In this document: piece by piece, positions 35,192-43,588 of the stretch
Position numbering within the stretch: the stretch's first letter is position 1
How the letters are laid out: the number at the start of each line of letters is the position of its first letter
Source: an uncultured Myxococcales bacterium
GTDB lineage: Bacteria; Myxococcota_A; Polyangia; Polyangiales; Polyangiaceae
Length of the DNA stretch: 48,831 bases
Reading direction: 5' to 3'
NCBI GenBank assembly: GCA_937872925.1
Contig: CALMUT010000358.1
Coordinates: 1-48,831, forward strand
Translations under genes and position numbers: made by a program
The notes under the pieces: model-generated
Databases searched by the model: none
Told to the model about the DNA's origin: nothing
The model's input: only the letters and a program-made list of their open reading frames with translations

Positions 35192-35839
35192 ATGGCGAGT
35201 TGGACAGGTGGCGATACAGCGTCGCGGCGTCTGAGAGGTCAGGCGGGCTGGAAGTCCTGGCGCGGGTGGGCGATGACACTTTGCTTGCTCCTCGGTGCTT
35301 GCGGCGCAACGAGGCACAAGATGGTCGGGACGAACTTGTACGACATAGATTGCCCGAACGGCCTGGCGGAATGCAGCCGGCGGGCGGATTCGCTCTGTCG
35401 CAATGACTACGAGGCAGTTGACCGTTTGGACAACGGTGGGATCCGAGTGCGCTGCCGTCAGCCTGGAGAAGCCTCGCGGAATCCCGACCCAACGCGCTAC
35501 GCGGAGAGCCCTGAAGAGGACACGGAGGACACGGCAACGAGCCCGGCCGAGCCGCCCCGGGCGAATCTCTTCTATTGTTCGATGCGTCCGGTCGCACCTG
35601 GTTATCCTCGAGAGTGCGTAACGAACGAAAGCCGGTGCGCCGCGGTTGGGGAGTGTTTCAGGCGCGCGGTCGCCTATTGTTGCAATCGACCAAGTCACGC
35701 GCACGCGGGCCACCTCACGGCTGCGTGTGCGCCAACTGAGGAAGAGTGCGGACAATTCTGCAATCGGCAACTCCCAGGGCGTTCGTCTTGCTACAAAGCG
35801 CTACCCGACGAAATACCCGCATCCGGTGACCTAGAGTGA
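35192..35839 (+). CDS. Cys-rich lipoprotein of unknown function
   Basis: ATG 35192 gives a 215-residue protein with Arg/Lys in the n-region and a hydrophobic stretch ending CLLLGAC (lipobox Cys about residue 37). ATG 35270 would leave too short a signal. The mature part has many Cys in CRxxC-like spacing (DIDCPNGLAECSRRADSLC, later AVGECFRRAVAYCCN, EEECGQFCN), pointing to disulfide-linked repeats of about 25 residues. No family was recognised. Expected location: outer membrane or periplasm. Confidence 0.6.
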   Translation: MASWTGGDTASRRLRGQAGWKSWRGWAMTLCLLLGACGATRHKMVGTNLYDIDCPNGLAECSRRADSLCRNDYEAVDRLDNGGIRVRCRQPGEASRNPDPTRYAESPEEDTEDTATSPAEPPRANLFYCSMRPVAPGYPRECVTNESRCAAVGECFRRAVAYCCNRPSHAHAGHLTAACAPTEEECGQFCNRQLPGRSSCYKALPDEIPASGDLE

Positions 35840-36039
35840 CGTGATGAGCTCGGATGGGCGAGCGCGCTGGTCTCGGGCAACACGAGGCTCCACTGCTGCG
35901 CAGCGCGGCAAGCCGCCTTGAATTATCTTCCAATCGAACGCGCCAACAGCATGTCAATAACCGCAAGGCCTCAGACATGCAGCCGCGCCTTCCGCCTTGC
36001 CCCTGAGCCGCACCCGCCTGACCCTTCGCCAGGTCCGCC

Positions 36040-39000
36040 ATGCGCCTCACCTCCTCCACCACCACCCTCTCCCCAACCGATCTCAGCGCTTTCGCCGAGT
36101 GCTCCCACCGCACGCTGCTCGACTTCGCTGCGGCTCGGAAGCTCCTGAAGCGCCCCGGGCGCAACGAGATCGAACTCGAGCTGCTCGAGAAGCGCGGGCG
36201 CGAGCATGAAGCGCGGGTGCTGGCTCATTTTCAAGGGCAGGGCTTGGAGGTGCACACGGCGTCGTTGCATCTGACAGATCCGGAGCGCGGCGCTCGGGAA
36301 ACCGCGGAGGCGATGGGGCGCGGGTTCGATGTGATCTACCAGGGCACGCTGCTGCAGGACGGTTGGGTGGGGCGGCCGGACTTCCTGCTCAAGGTGGACG
36401 ACGGCCATTACGAACCCGCGGATGCGAAGCTTGCGCGGAGTGCCAAGGCTGCGGCGATCCTGCAGCTGTGCGCGTATGTGGAGGCGCTTGGGGCGACGCA
36501 GGCGCGGGCGCCGGAGCACTTTCACTTGGCGCTTGGCACGGAGCCACTGGACTTGCCGAGGCTGCGAGCGGCGGACTTCATGGCGTATTACCGGCGGGCG
36601 AAGGCGCAGCTGGGCGAGTTTGTGCGGGAGATCGGGCAGCGGGAAGATCTGGCGGCGAGCATCGAAGTAGCCGGCGGGCAGCTGCAGGAGCGCGCGACCA
36701 GCAGCGAGGGCAAAGACGCGCGCAATGGTCTGCCCTACCCCGAGCCCGTTTCGCACTGCGGCGTGTGCGATTGGTGGAAGCGCTGTGAGGATCGGCGACG
36801 CGCGGACGACCACCTGTCCCTGGTTGCCAGCATCACGCGCAAACAGCGCGACCGACTGGCGGACCAGTGCACGACCCGCGTGACGGAGCTTGCCGCGCTG
36901 TCGCCCAGCGCCCGGGTGCCCGGCATCGAGCCCGAGCCGCTGACGCGCATCCGCGAGCAAGCGCGGATCCAAGTCGAAGGCCGCGAGGAGAAGCGGACGA
37001 AGCACGAGCTGCTTGCGGACTTTGATCCCGGCAGCGGGCTGGAAGCGCTGCCGAAGCCGAGCCCAGGGGACTTGTTCTTCGATCTGGAGGGCGATGCGTT
37101 CTACGAGTCCACGGGGCTGGAGTATTTGTTTGGGCTGGTGGAGCTGGGGCAGATCTCGCGCAGCTTCACCGAGCGCACCGCAGCAGGCCCACCGAAATAC
37201 CTATCCCACTGGGCCACGAGCCGCGTCGAAGAGAAGGCGGCATTCGAAGCCGTCATCGATCGCATCCAGGCGGGCCGCGCGGAGCTGGCGGACATGCACG
37301 TGTATCACTTCGGCCATCGTGAAGCGGACGCGGTGCGGCGGCTTTCGTGTTTTCACAAGACACGGGAAGACGCGGTGGACGACATGCTGCGCAATCACGT
37401 CTTCGTGGACTTGCATCGCATCGTGCGACAGTCCCTGCGCGCCTCCGTGGAGAGCTACAGCCTGAAGCTGCTCGAGCCGCTGTACGGGTTCACGCGCAAG
37501 ACCGAAGTGCGCGATGCGGCGCGGGCGATGCAGCTGTTTGGGCGTTTCCTGGAGCTGGGCGGGCCAGACGGAAGCGAGGCCACGCGGGACGTGATCGCTT
37601 CGTACAACGAAGAGGACTGCCTCTCGACCTGGAAGCTGCGGGAGTTCTTGGAAGCGGCGCGGCCGCGGCTGGAAGCGGAGTTGGGGCGAGCGTTGGCGCG
37701 GCCGAAAGAAGCAAGCAGCGCCGATGACGAGGCGCAGAAGCGACGCGCGGAGAAGGACCGGGTGCTGCAGGAGGTGGTCGCAGATCTGACGCGCGGACTA
37801 CCCGAGGACGCGGCAGAGGACAGCGACGAAGCTGGGGCACGCCGACTGCTTTCGGTGCTGCTCGACTTCCACTGGCGGGAAGCGAAGTCCGGCTGGTGGG
37901 AGTACTACCGGGCCGCGGAGCTTGCGCCCTCAGAGCGCTTGGAAGACAGCGCGGCACTGGCTGGACTGCAGTTCGTAAGCGTCGTCGAGGAAGTCAACCG
38001 CTCCGCCATCTATCGCTACGCATTTCCACAGCAGCGCCATGCCATCCGCACGCGCGGCAGCGTGGACCCCGACTCGCACGAAGACCCCAACAAGTTCAAG
38101 AGTGTCAACGTGGTCGCCATCGGCGAACAACACGTGGACATCAAGCGCCAGCGCAGCCGGGAGCGAGAGCACCCTTCTGCTCTGATCCCGGGTGGCCCGA
38201 TCAACACGGAAATCTTGAAAGAGAGCCTGCTCGAACTTGGGCGCCAGGTGGTGGCTGCAGCGGACGGTGACGTCGGCACGGCGGCTTGGGACTTGTTGCG
38301 GCGCCATCCGCCTCGACTGACCAGCGGCGCGGCTTCGTCGGCTGCGCTGCAGCTTCCGGGTGAGAGCGAAGCGCAGGCGCTGCTGCGCATGGTGCCGCTG
38401 CTCGATGGCTCGGTGCTTTCGATGCAGGGTCCGCCGGGCTCGGGGAAGACCTACTTGGCCGCGCAGTTGATCGGGCACCTCGTGGAACAGGGACAGCGCG
38501 TGGGGGTGACGGCGGGCAGTCACTCCGTGATCCGGAACTTGCTCGACAAGGCCGTGGAGATCGGCGCGGTGGCCGCGCAGCGCGTGGCGCACCACGGCGG
38601 TTCGAGCGACGACGCCAGTGTCGATGACGACGACGACACTATCGCGCGCAGCACAGACTACAAAAAGCTGCGCGCCACGCTGGATAGCGGCAAGGTGGTG
38701 CTGGTGGGCGGCACCGCCTGGGCCTGGGCCAACGACGCGATGCAGGGCAGCGTGGATACGCTCATCGTCGACGAAGCGGGGCAGATGTCCCTGGCGAACG
38801 TGGTTGCGGCCTGCCGCGGCACGCGCAATCTGGTGCTGGTGGGGGATCCGGCGCAACTCAGCCAACCGAGCAAGGGCGTGCATCCACCGGGCACGGAGCG
38901 CTCCGCCCTGGAGCACGTGCTTTCGGATGCCGCCACCATGCCGGAGCATCTGGGTCTCTTCTTGCGGCATACCCGACGCCTGCATCCGGCGATCTGCGGG

Positions 39001-39591
39001 TTCACCTCCGACATCTTCTACGCAGGCCGGCTGTCGGCATTGCCGGAGTTGGCGAAACAGCAGATCACCGCGCAGGGCGCCTGCCGCCTGGCCGGTGCGG
39101 GCCTGCGCTTCGTGCCCGTCCGCCACGACGGCAACACAGACGAATCCGAAGCCGAGGCTGCGGCGATCGCCGAACTGATCGACGAGATGCTCGCTGCCAA
39201 GGCGCAGTTCGTAGACGAAGAGGGCCGGGCACGTGCGTTGACTCGCGACGACATGCTCGTGGTGGCGCCGTACAACATGCAGGTCGCCTTGCTGCGCAGC
39301 CGATTGCCTGGAGTGCGCGTGGGCACCGTGGATAAATTCCAGGGCAAGGAAGCCCCCGTGGTGTTCTTCTCGTCCGCCGCATCGAGCATTGAAGACGCGC
39401 CCCGCGGCGCGGGCTTTCTGCTCGACCCCAGCCGCCTGAATGTCGCCACATCCCGAGCGCGGGCGCTCTCGGTGATTGTCGCGAGCCCGTCCCTGCTCGC
39501 CGCGCGCTGCCGCACTCCGGAGCAGATCAAGCTGGTGAACGCGCTGTGCGCATTCGTGGAGCGGGCGGAGATGGTGACGTGGGGCGGCTAA
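36040..39591 (+). CDS. RecB/Cas4-like nuclease, DEDD-like exonuclease and SF1 helicase fusion (TM0106-like)
   Basis: The 1183-residue protein has three enzymatic parts. First (1-270), a RecB/Cas4-type nuclease: GRPDFLL (about 111), EPADAKLARS (about 127; DxK), an AILQLCAYVE QxxxY motif, and a four-Cys iron-sulfur signature made of AECSHR near the start and CGVCDWWKRC (about 240-249). Second (340-550), an RNase H-like exonuclease: FFDLEGDAFY (about 347), HVYHFGHRE and YNEEDCLSTW. Third (780-1183), an SF1 Upf1/Dna2-type helicase: Walker A MQGPPGSGKTY, Walker B LIVDEAGQMS, GDPAQLSQP and a C-terminal VDKFQGKEA / ATSRAR block. It should unwind and degrade DNA or RNA-DNA ends. Its place beside DISARM suggests defence or repair. 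Confidence 0.88.
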   Translation: MRLTSSTTTLSPTDLSAFAECSHRTLLDFAAARKLLKRPGRNEIELELLEKRGREHEARVLAHFQGQGLEVHTASLHLTDPERGARETAEAMGRGFDVIYQGTLLQDGWVGRPDFLLKVDDGHYEPADAKLARSAKAAAILQLCAYVEALGATQARAPEHFHLALGTEPLDLPRLRAADFMAYYRRAKAQLGEFVREIGQREDLAASIEVAGGQLQERATSSEGKDARNGLPYPEPVSHCGVCDWWKRCEDRRRADDHLSLVASITRKQRDRLADQCTTRVTELAALSPSARVPGIEPEPLTRIREQARIQVEGREEKRTKHELLADFDPGSGLEALPKPSPGDLFFDLEGDAFYESTGLEYLFGLVELGQISRSFTERTAAGPPKYLSHWATSRVEEKAAFEAVIDRIQAGRAELADMHVYHFGHREADAVRRLSCFHKTREDAVDDMLRNHVFVDLHRIVRQSLRASVESYSLKLLEPLYGFTRKTEVRDAARAMQLFGRFLELGGPDGSEATRDVIASYNEEDCLSTWKLREFLEAARPRLEAELGRALARPKEASSADDEAQKRRAEKDRVLQEVVADLTRGLPEDAAEDSDEAGARRLLSVLLDFHWREAKSGWWEYYRAAELAPSERLEDSAALAGLQFVSVVEEVNRSAIYRYAFPQQRHAIRTRGSVDPDSHEDPNKFKSVNVVAIGEQHVDIKRQRSREREHPSALIPGGPINTEILKESLLELGRQVVAAADGDVGTAAWDLLRRHPPRLTSGAASSAALQLPGESEAQALLRMVPLLDGSVLSMQGPPGSGKTYLAAQLIGHLVEQGQRVGVTAGSHSVIRNLLDKAVEIGAVAAQRVAHHGGSSDDASVDDDDDTIARSTDYKKLRATLDSGKVVLVGGTAWAWANDAMQGSVDTLIVDEAGQMSLANVVAACRGTRNLVLVGDPAQLSQPSKGVHPPGTERSALEHVLSDAATMPEHLGLFLRHTRRLHPAICGFTSDIFYAGRLSALPELAKQQITAQGACRLAGAGLRFVPVRHDGNTDESEAEAAAIAELIDEMLAAKAQFVDEEGRARALTRDDMLVVAPYNMQVALLRSRLPGVRVGTVDKFQGKEAPVVFFSSAASSIEDAPRGAGFLLDPSRLNVATSRARALSVIVASPSLLAARCRTPEQIKLVNALCAFVERAEMVTWGG

Positions 39592-39779
39592 TCACACCCA
39601 CATGTCGGACTCAACGTCCCGTCACAACACGCGGCGCGTCCGCCTTCGCAGCCGCAAACGCCTTTGTGGTGCGAGCAACAGCCGCGGCGGGCGACGTCGG
39701 GCTCTGGGGACTTGGCGCCGAGGGGCAGCGCTAGGGCGAAGAGCCCGGTGGCAAAGAGCGAAACAATGAGTCGGCGCAT
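39588..39779 (-). CDS. small exported Cys-rich protein
   Basis: The 63-residue product starts at ATG 39779 with a clear signal peptide (MRRLIVSLFATGLFALALPLGA-KS). The mature part is only about 40 residues and contains RRGCCSHHKGVCGC followed by GGRAACCDGTLSPTCGC. The same two motifs, in reverse order, end the zinc-finger membrane protein at 32160-34226. Its stop overlaps the 3' end of the converging helicase gene by 4 nt. An 18-bp perfect palindrome lies 29 nt upstream of the start. It is a known type of small DGTLSPxC protein in proteobacteria, of unknown role. Confidence 0.75.
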   Translation of the reverse strand: MRRLIVSLFATGLFALALPLGAKSPEPDVARRGCCSHHKGVCGCEGGRAACCDGTLSPTCGCD

Positions 39780-39807
39780 GTGGTGTACCCCCAGCGCACC
39801 AATGTAC

Positions 39808-39825
39808 CGCGTGAACGTTCACGCG
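39808..39825. promoter_or_regulatory. 18-bp perfect palindrome, probable operator
   Basis: CGCGTGAACGTTCACGCG is a perfect inverted repeat with no spacer. It sits 29 nt upstream of the start of the small Cys-rich gene (minus) and about 340 nt upstream of the NERD gene (plus), in a 387-nt divergent gap (39780-40166) without any believable gene. A dimeric repressor or activator site is the simplest reading. Confidence 0.6.
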
Positions 39826-40166
39826 AACACGGAGCGCTGCGGCGCGAACGCGTTTTGGTGCGCGCTTCGCCCACACTGGATCACACTGCCGAGCGCCACG
39901 CTGCTGACGCGCTGCGTGGCCCATGGCGAGAAGAGCGGCCCAGTGCCGCCACATGTCCGCGACACAAACAACCAACAAGAAGCAAGCTGGCGCCCTCCTG
40001 TCTTCCACGGCGCGAGCGACACGCCGCGCGACCTCGATGACGTCGTCGCTCATTTCGAGCTGAGCCCGCCTCGAAGACCGCGGCTGCCCTGAGCGCAGCA
40101 TCTGGCAGGCGGGTTCGGGGAGGTGTCGCTGCTTGGCGCGAAAGCGAAGTACCATCCTGGACCGCG

Positions 40167-41804
40167 ATGCCTCCCGGTCTGTATCCCCAAGCTGGACCGC
40201 GGCCGACGACGAGTCGGGCGGAGCAGGCGCTGTATCGAGCGCTGGGCACGGGGCTGCCGGAGGGGTGGACGGCGTGGCATTCGCTGCGCGTGCGCACGGG
40301 GCGGGGCTTCGAGGGTGAGGGCGACTTCGTGATCGCGGTGCCGGGGCGCGGCGTGATCTTGTTGGAGGTCAAGGGCGGCGCGCTTGAGGTGCGCGATGGG
40401 CAGTGGCTGCAGAATGGTCGGCGCCTGGAGCGCATGCCGCGAGAGCAAGCGCTGGGCTTTCGCGCCACGCTGCTGAACAAACTGAAGGAAGGTGGCTTGC
40501 GCGAGCTGCCCTTCTTTGCGGTGGCGGTGGCGTTTCCGGACACGGCCTTCAGCGTGGAGCCCACGCAGGGGGACGTGCAGGGCGCGCTTTTGGGTCAACA
40601 AGACTTGCCGTACCTGAGCGACGCGCTGCCGGAGCTGGCGTCGCGGCTCTTGGATGGCAAACGCGTGCCGGCGGACGACGCGTGGATCGCTGCGCTGCAT
40701 GCGCTGTGGGGACACACTTGGGCGCCGCGACTGACGCTGGGCGATCGCGTGCGGCTGCGCGCGGACGAGCTCTTGCCCCTGGATGCGGACCAAGTGGCGG
40801 TGCTGGACTTGGTGGACGAAAACGAGCGGCTGCTGGTCAGCGGCGGGCCGGGCACGGGCAAAACGCTGGTGGCGCGGGAGCTGTGCGGGCGCTTCGAAGC
40901 CCGGGGTAAGCGGCCAGTGCTGCTGTGTTCGACGCGGGCGCTGGCCACGGCGCTGCGGGCTGGTGGGCTGAAGAACAGCTGGACGGTGCGGCAGTTTGCA
41001 GCGGAGTTGCTGGAAGCGACAACGCAGACGGTGCAGGACGGCGCGCCGCAGGAGCAGTGGACGGCGGAGACCTGGGATCGGGTGCCCACGCTGGCCGCGG
41101 AGCGTGGCATCGAGCCGGTGCGGGAGCTGTTCGATGCGGTGATCGTGGACGAAGCGCAAGATCTCTCGGACAGCGATTGGACATTCGTGCGTGCGCTTTC
41201 GGATGGGCGACCGCTGTGGGCGTTCATGGACGAAGGGCAGCGCTTCTGGGATGAACGCCAGTGCCCGCGCGAGCTCTTCCCCGCGAGCTTCAAGCTGCCC
41301 GGGCGCTATCGCTGTCCGGATGCGCTGGCGCGCTTTGCCGATCAGTATCGCGCAGCAACCGCGGGCGCTCCCCCGCCCCCGGACGGCGCCTTCGACGAGC
41401 TGCGCGTTGTGCCGGTCGATGACGAAGCGGCCCTGGAGTCCGCAGTGGTTGCGGAGATCCATCGCGCCCGGAAGGACGGCGCGCGGCCCGAGCACATCGC
41501 GGTGCTGTCCCTGGGCGGGCAAACCCGCACGACCCTGTGCGCGCGGGGCGACATCGGCGGCGTGCCTGTGGTGCGCGCCGACGATCCCGACGCCCACGAC
41601 GCCCTGGTGGCCGATACCTTCCTGCGCTTCAAGGGGCTGGAGCGTCCCTACGTGATCGTCACGGAGCTTGCCCGCGGCACCAAGAAGTACGACGTGCGCA
41701 TGCATGTCGCGCTCACGCGGGCGACGGTGGGCTGCGTGGTGGTGGCGACGCGGGAGGCGATCGCGGGGGACGCGCGGCTTGCGGGGGTTTTGGGGGACGG
41801 CTGA
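40167..41804 (+). CDS. NERD nuclease - UvrD-like helicase fusion
   Basis: The 545-residue protein starts at ATG 40167. Residues about 15-130 form a NERD domain with a PD-(D/E)xK core: GFEGEGDFVIAVPGRG, then VILLEVKGG (ExK, about 65-73) and an EQALGFRATLL helix. The rest is an SF1 helicase of the UvrD/DUF2075 kind: Walker A LVSGGPGTGKTLVA (about 223-236), Walker B VIVDEAQDLSDSDW (about 325-338), GRYRCP (about 377), and C-terminal FLRFKGLERPYVI and ALTRAT motifs. It probably unwinds and nicks DNA. It is the second helicase-nuclease in a row and fits a defence-island setting. The 387-nt gap before it suggests an independent promoter. Confidence 0.88.
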   Translation: MPPGLYPQAGPRPTTSRAEQALYRALGTGLPEGWTAWHSLRVRTGRGFEGEGDFVIAVPGRGVILLEVKGGALEVRDGQWLQNGRRLERMPREQALGFRATLLNKLKEGGLRELPFFAVAVAFPDTAFSVEPTQGDVQGALLGQQDLPYLSDALPELASRLLDGKRVPADDAWIAALHALWGHTWAPRLTLGDRVRLRADELLPLDADQVAVLDLVDENERLLVSGGPGTGKTLVARELCGRFEARGKRPVLLCSTRALATALRAGGLKNSWTVRQFAAELLEATTQTVQDGAPQEQWTAETWDRVPTLAAERGIEPVRELFDAVIVDEAQDLSDSDWTFVRALSDGRPLWAFMDEGQRFWDERQCPRELFPASFKLPGRYRCPDALARFADQYRAATAGAPPPPDGAFDELRVVPVDDEAALESAVVAEIHRARKDGARPEHIAVLSLGGQTRTTLCARGDIGGVPVVRADDPDAHDALVADTFLRFKGLERPYVIVTELARGTKKYDVRMHVALTRATVGCVVVATREAIAGDARLAGVLGDG

Positions 41805-41860
41805 GTGCGGGGAGCGGGCGGGTTGCACGGTGTTGGACCCTGCGTCGCATTGAGCGTTCT

Positions 41861-41878
41861 TTCCGCGGAGCTGCGGAA
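41861..41878. terminator. hairpin between convergent genes
   Basis: TTCCGC (41861-41866) pairs with GCGGAA (41873-41878) around a 6-nt loop, in the 200-nt gap between the converging NERD gene and the FGE-like gene. A short T-rich stretch precedes it on the plus strand, so on the minus strand an A-rich rather than U-rich end would result. The evidence is weak. Confidence 0.25.
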
Positions 41879-42004
41879 GTTCTCAGAGATCAGGAATCGG
41901 GTCCGTTGGCACGTTGGCACGGCGGCCGCACCGCGCCCGGGGGCGCAGCAGGTTACGGCGCTGCAAAGCCAACTCGTCGGCTTGCTCGGACGCAGAGAGG
42001 ATGC

Positions 42005-43066
42005 TTAGGGTGCCCGTGCGCAGCGGGCACCGCGGTCATGCGTGCGATCAGCGCCAAAGTGACGAGCGGACGCCAAGAGGCTAGAGATGTTGTTTTGCCA
42101 CGCGCCGCCTCGGAAGACGTGACTCGGCCCCCCGTTGTCGACGGTGCAGTTCTCGCAAGGCATGATGTAGAAGTCGATGTAGTTATCCCGTACCCACTCG
42201 GCCACGTTTCCCGAAAGATCCGCCTGGCCCCACCTGCCATCGCCAGCTGGGTACGACCCGACGTTCGCCGTGGACGCCGTCCCGCTGCGGTGCGCGTGAT
42301 AGCTCTGAATGAATGGGTTCCCGGGCGGTTCTGACCACGGATAGACACGTTGCTCGCTGCCCCCGGAAGCCGCGTAGTTCCACTCCGCCTCCGTCGGCAA
42401 GCGGCCACCGTCCCAAATGCAGAACGCGAGGGCGTCATACCAGTTCAGGCAGTTGATCGGTCGCTGTTCATTCGCCGCCGGATCGTCCGTCCAGGTTTGA
42501 TACTTTGGATCGCACTTCAAAGCGGTGCGCAACTCGGTCGCGTCCGCCGGAAGTTCTGCGTTCCAGGCGATGTTCCACCCGTTGTCGCTTGGGTCATTGG
42601 GGTTCTTGCCGGCTCCAGAGGGAATCATGTCCCGCGCATACTGCGCCACGAACTTGCGGAAGCGACCCACGGTGATTTCAAACCGATCAAGCGAGAAGTC
42701 ACTCACTTTTGCGGGATAGCCTGGGTCCGTGTAGCTGACGGCGTCGTAACTTCGCTTGAAGGACCCTCCGGTGACCAGCTTTCCAGTCGCGCAACAGCTC
42801 TCCTTCGATGTGGTCCCACATTTGGCGGCGAGCCCGACGCAACTCCGTTGGGCTATGCCAGCGCCGGCCGCGCCCGCGGTTGCGCCAGAGCCGGCCGCCC
42901 CGGCCGCCCCCGCTGCGCCACCCGCGCCGCCGCTGGCCACCTGCACGACGCGATCTTTGGAGCTGCAGGACAATTGCTGCAGGCCAAGCAACGCGACGAC
43001 GAACATGACTGGAAGAACCTGCCAACGCGCTAGCACGAGACACCGTTTCGGAACTGTTGCGTACAC
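42005..43066 (-). CDS. lipoprotein with formylglycine-generating-enzyme-like (SUMF1) domain
   Basis: GTG 43066 opens a 353-residue protein with a hydrophobic signal ending LQQLSC (lipobox Cys about 34) and a Gly/Ala linker (GGAGGAAGAAGAAG). The remaining about 270 residues are an FGE-sulfatase (SUMF1) fold: DRFEITVGRFRKFV, NCLNWYDALAFC, GGRLPTEAEWNYAASGG, VYPW, GNVAEWVRDNY, HVFRGGAW and the closing ASARHFGADR. In most bacterial lipoproteins of this kind the fold serves binding or anchoring rather than formylglycine formation. A CENC pair occurs near the end, but matching it to the copper-binding Cys pair of true FGE is uncertain. It is probably an outer-membrane protein. Confidence 0.85.
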   Translation of the reverse strand: MYATVPKRCLVLARWQVLPVMFVVALLGLQQLSCSSKDRVVQVASGGAGGAAGAAGAAGSGATAGAAGAGIAQRSCVGLAAKCGTTSKESCCATGKLVTGGSFKRSYDAVSYTDPGYPAKVSDFSLDRFEITVGRFRKFVAQYARDMIPSGAGKNPNDPSDNGWNIAWNAELPADATELRTALKCDPKYQTWTDDPAANEQRPINCLNWYDALAFCIWDGGRLPTEAEWNYAASGGSEQRVYPWSEPPGNPFIQSYHAHRSGTASTANVGSYPAGDGRWGQADLSGNVAEWVRDNYIDFYIMPCENCTVDNGGPSHVFRGGAWQNNISSLLASARHFGADRTHDRGARCARAP

Positions 43067-43565
43067 GCCGCCGAGCGTAGCGCGAGTCGCGGGTGCGAGC
43101 CGTGTTCAGCGCTTGCGATGGGTCCGCCAAAGGCGGGTGTGCATTGTAGTTTCGGGACGATCACGGGCCTTTGGCGCTCAAGGGCAATTGTGGCCCGGAT
43201 GGAAAGGCGGCGTCAAATGCGGGCGGGACACGAGATTTGGAGTCGATACTTCATGGGAAGGTTGGGGTCGCAATGGGCGCGCGCTGCCGATGGATTCTTG
43301 CGAGCGGCCGCGCGCCGAAGCGACGCGCGCGACGGAGCGGCGGATGGCCACACATGGGCAACTTTTGGCACACGCGAGAGGGCCCTGTTTGCGCTAGCGA
43401 TGCACCCACCAAGAGACAATGGCGGGACGAGGTCGGAGCTCGGCTCCGTTGGCGCGCTGGCGAAGGTTGGGGGTAGACACTCGCGCATGGTGGGCCGCTG
43501 CAGCTAGGGAGCGGGATGATCGTCGCGCAGCTAGTCCGCAACTGCCGCCTGCTTCGTCCGATGGG
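43067..43565. other. intergenic region without recognised gene
   Basis: About 500 nt lie between the divergent FGE-like and Rpn genes. Several short frames are open but none has protein-like composition or a signal. The codon-position pattern is irregular, in keeping with decayed DNA. Promoters for both neighbours are expected here, but none could be placed. Confidence 0.4.
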
Positions 43566-43587
43566 GGCGGGCTGCGAGAAGCCCGCC
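43566..43587 (+). promoter_or_regulatory. hairpin abutting the Rpn start codon
   Basis: GGCGGGCT (43566-43573) pairs perfectly with AGCCCGCC (43580-43587) around loop GCGAGA, ending one nt before ATG 43589. The only Shine-Dalgarno-like bases (GAGAAG) lie in the loop and 3' arm, so the folded mRNA should limit initiation of the nuclease. Confidence 0.55.
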
Positions 43588-43588
43588 G

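Noticed and set aside
35971..37005. 344-codon open frame on the minus strand
   Set aside because: It lies entirely opposite the Cas4-like part of the nuclease-helicase and has low-complexity Arg/Leu/Gln composition; a GC-driven shadow.
40050..41828. 592-codon open frame on the minus strand
   Set aside because: It is a shadow of the NERD-helicase gene: its product is rich in Arg/His/Pro/Gln with no domain, while the plus-strand frame has full helicase and nuclease motifs.
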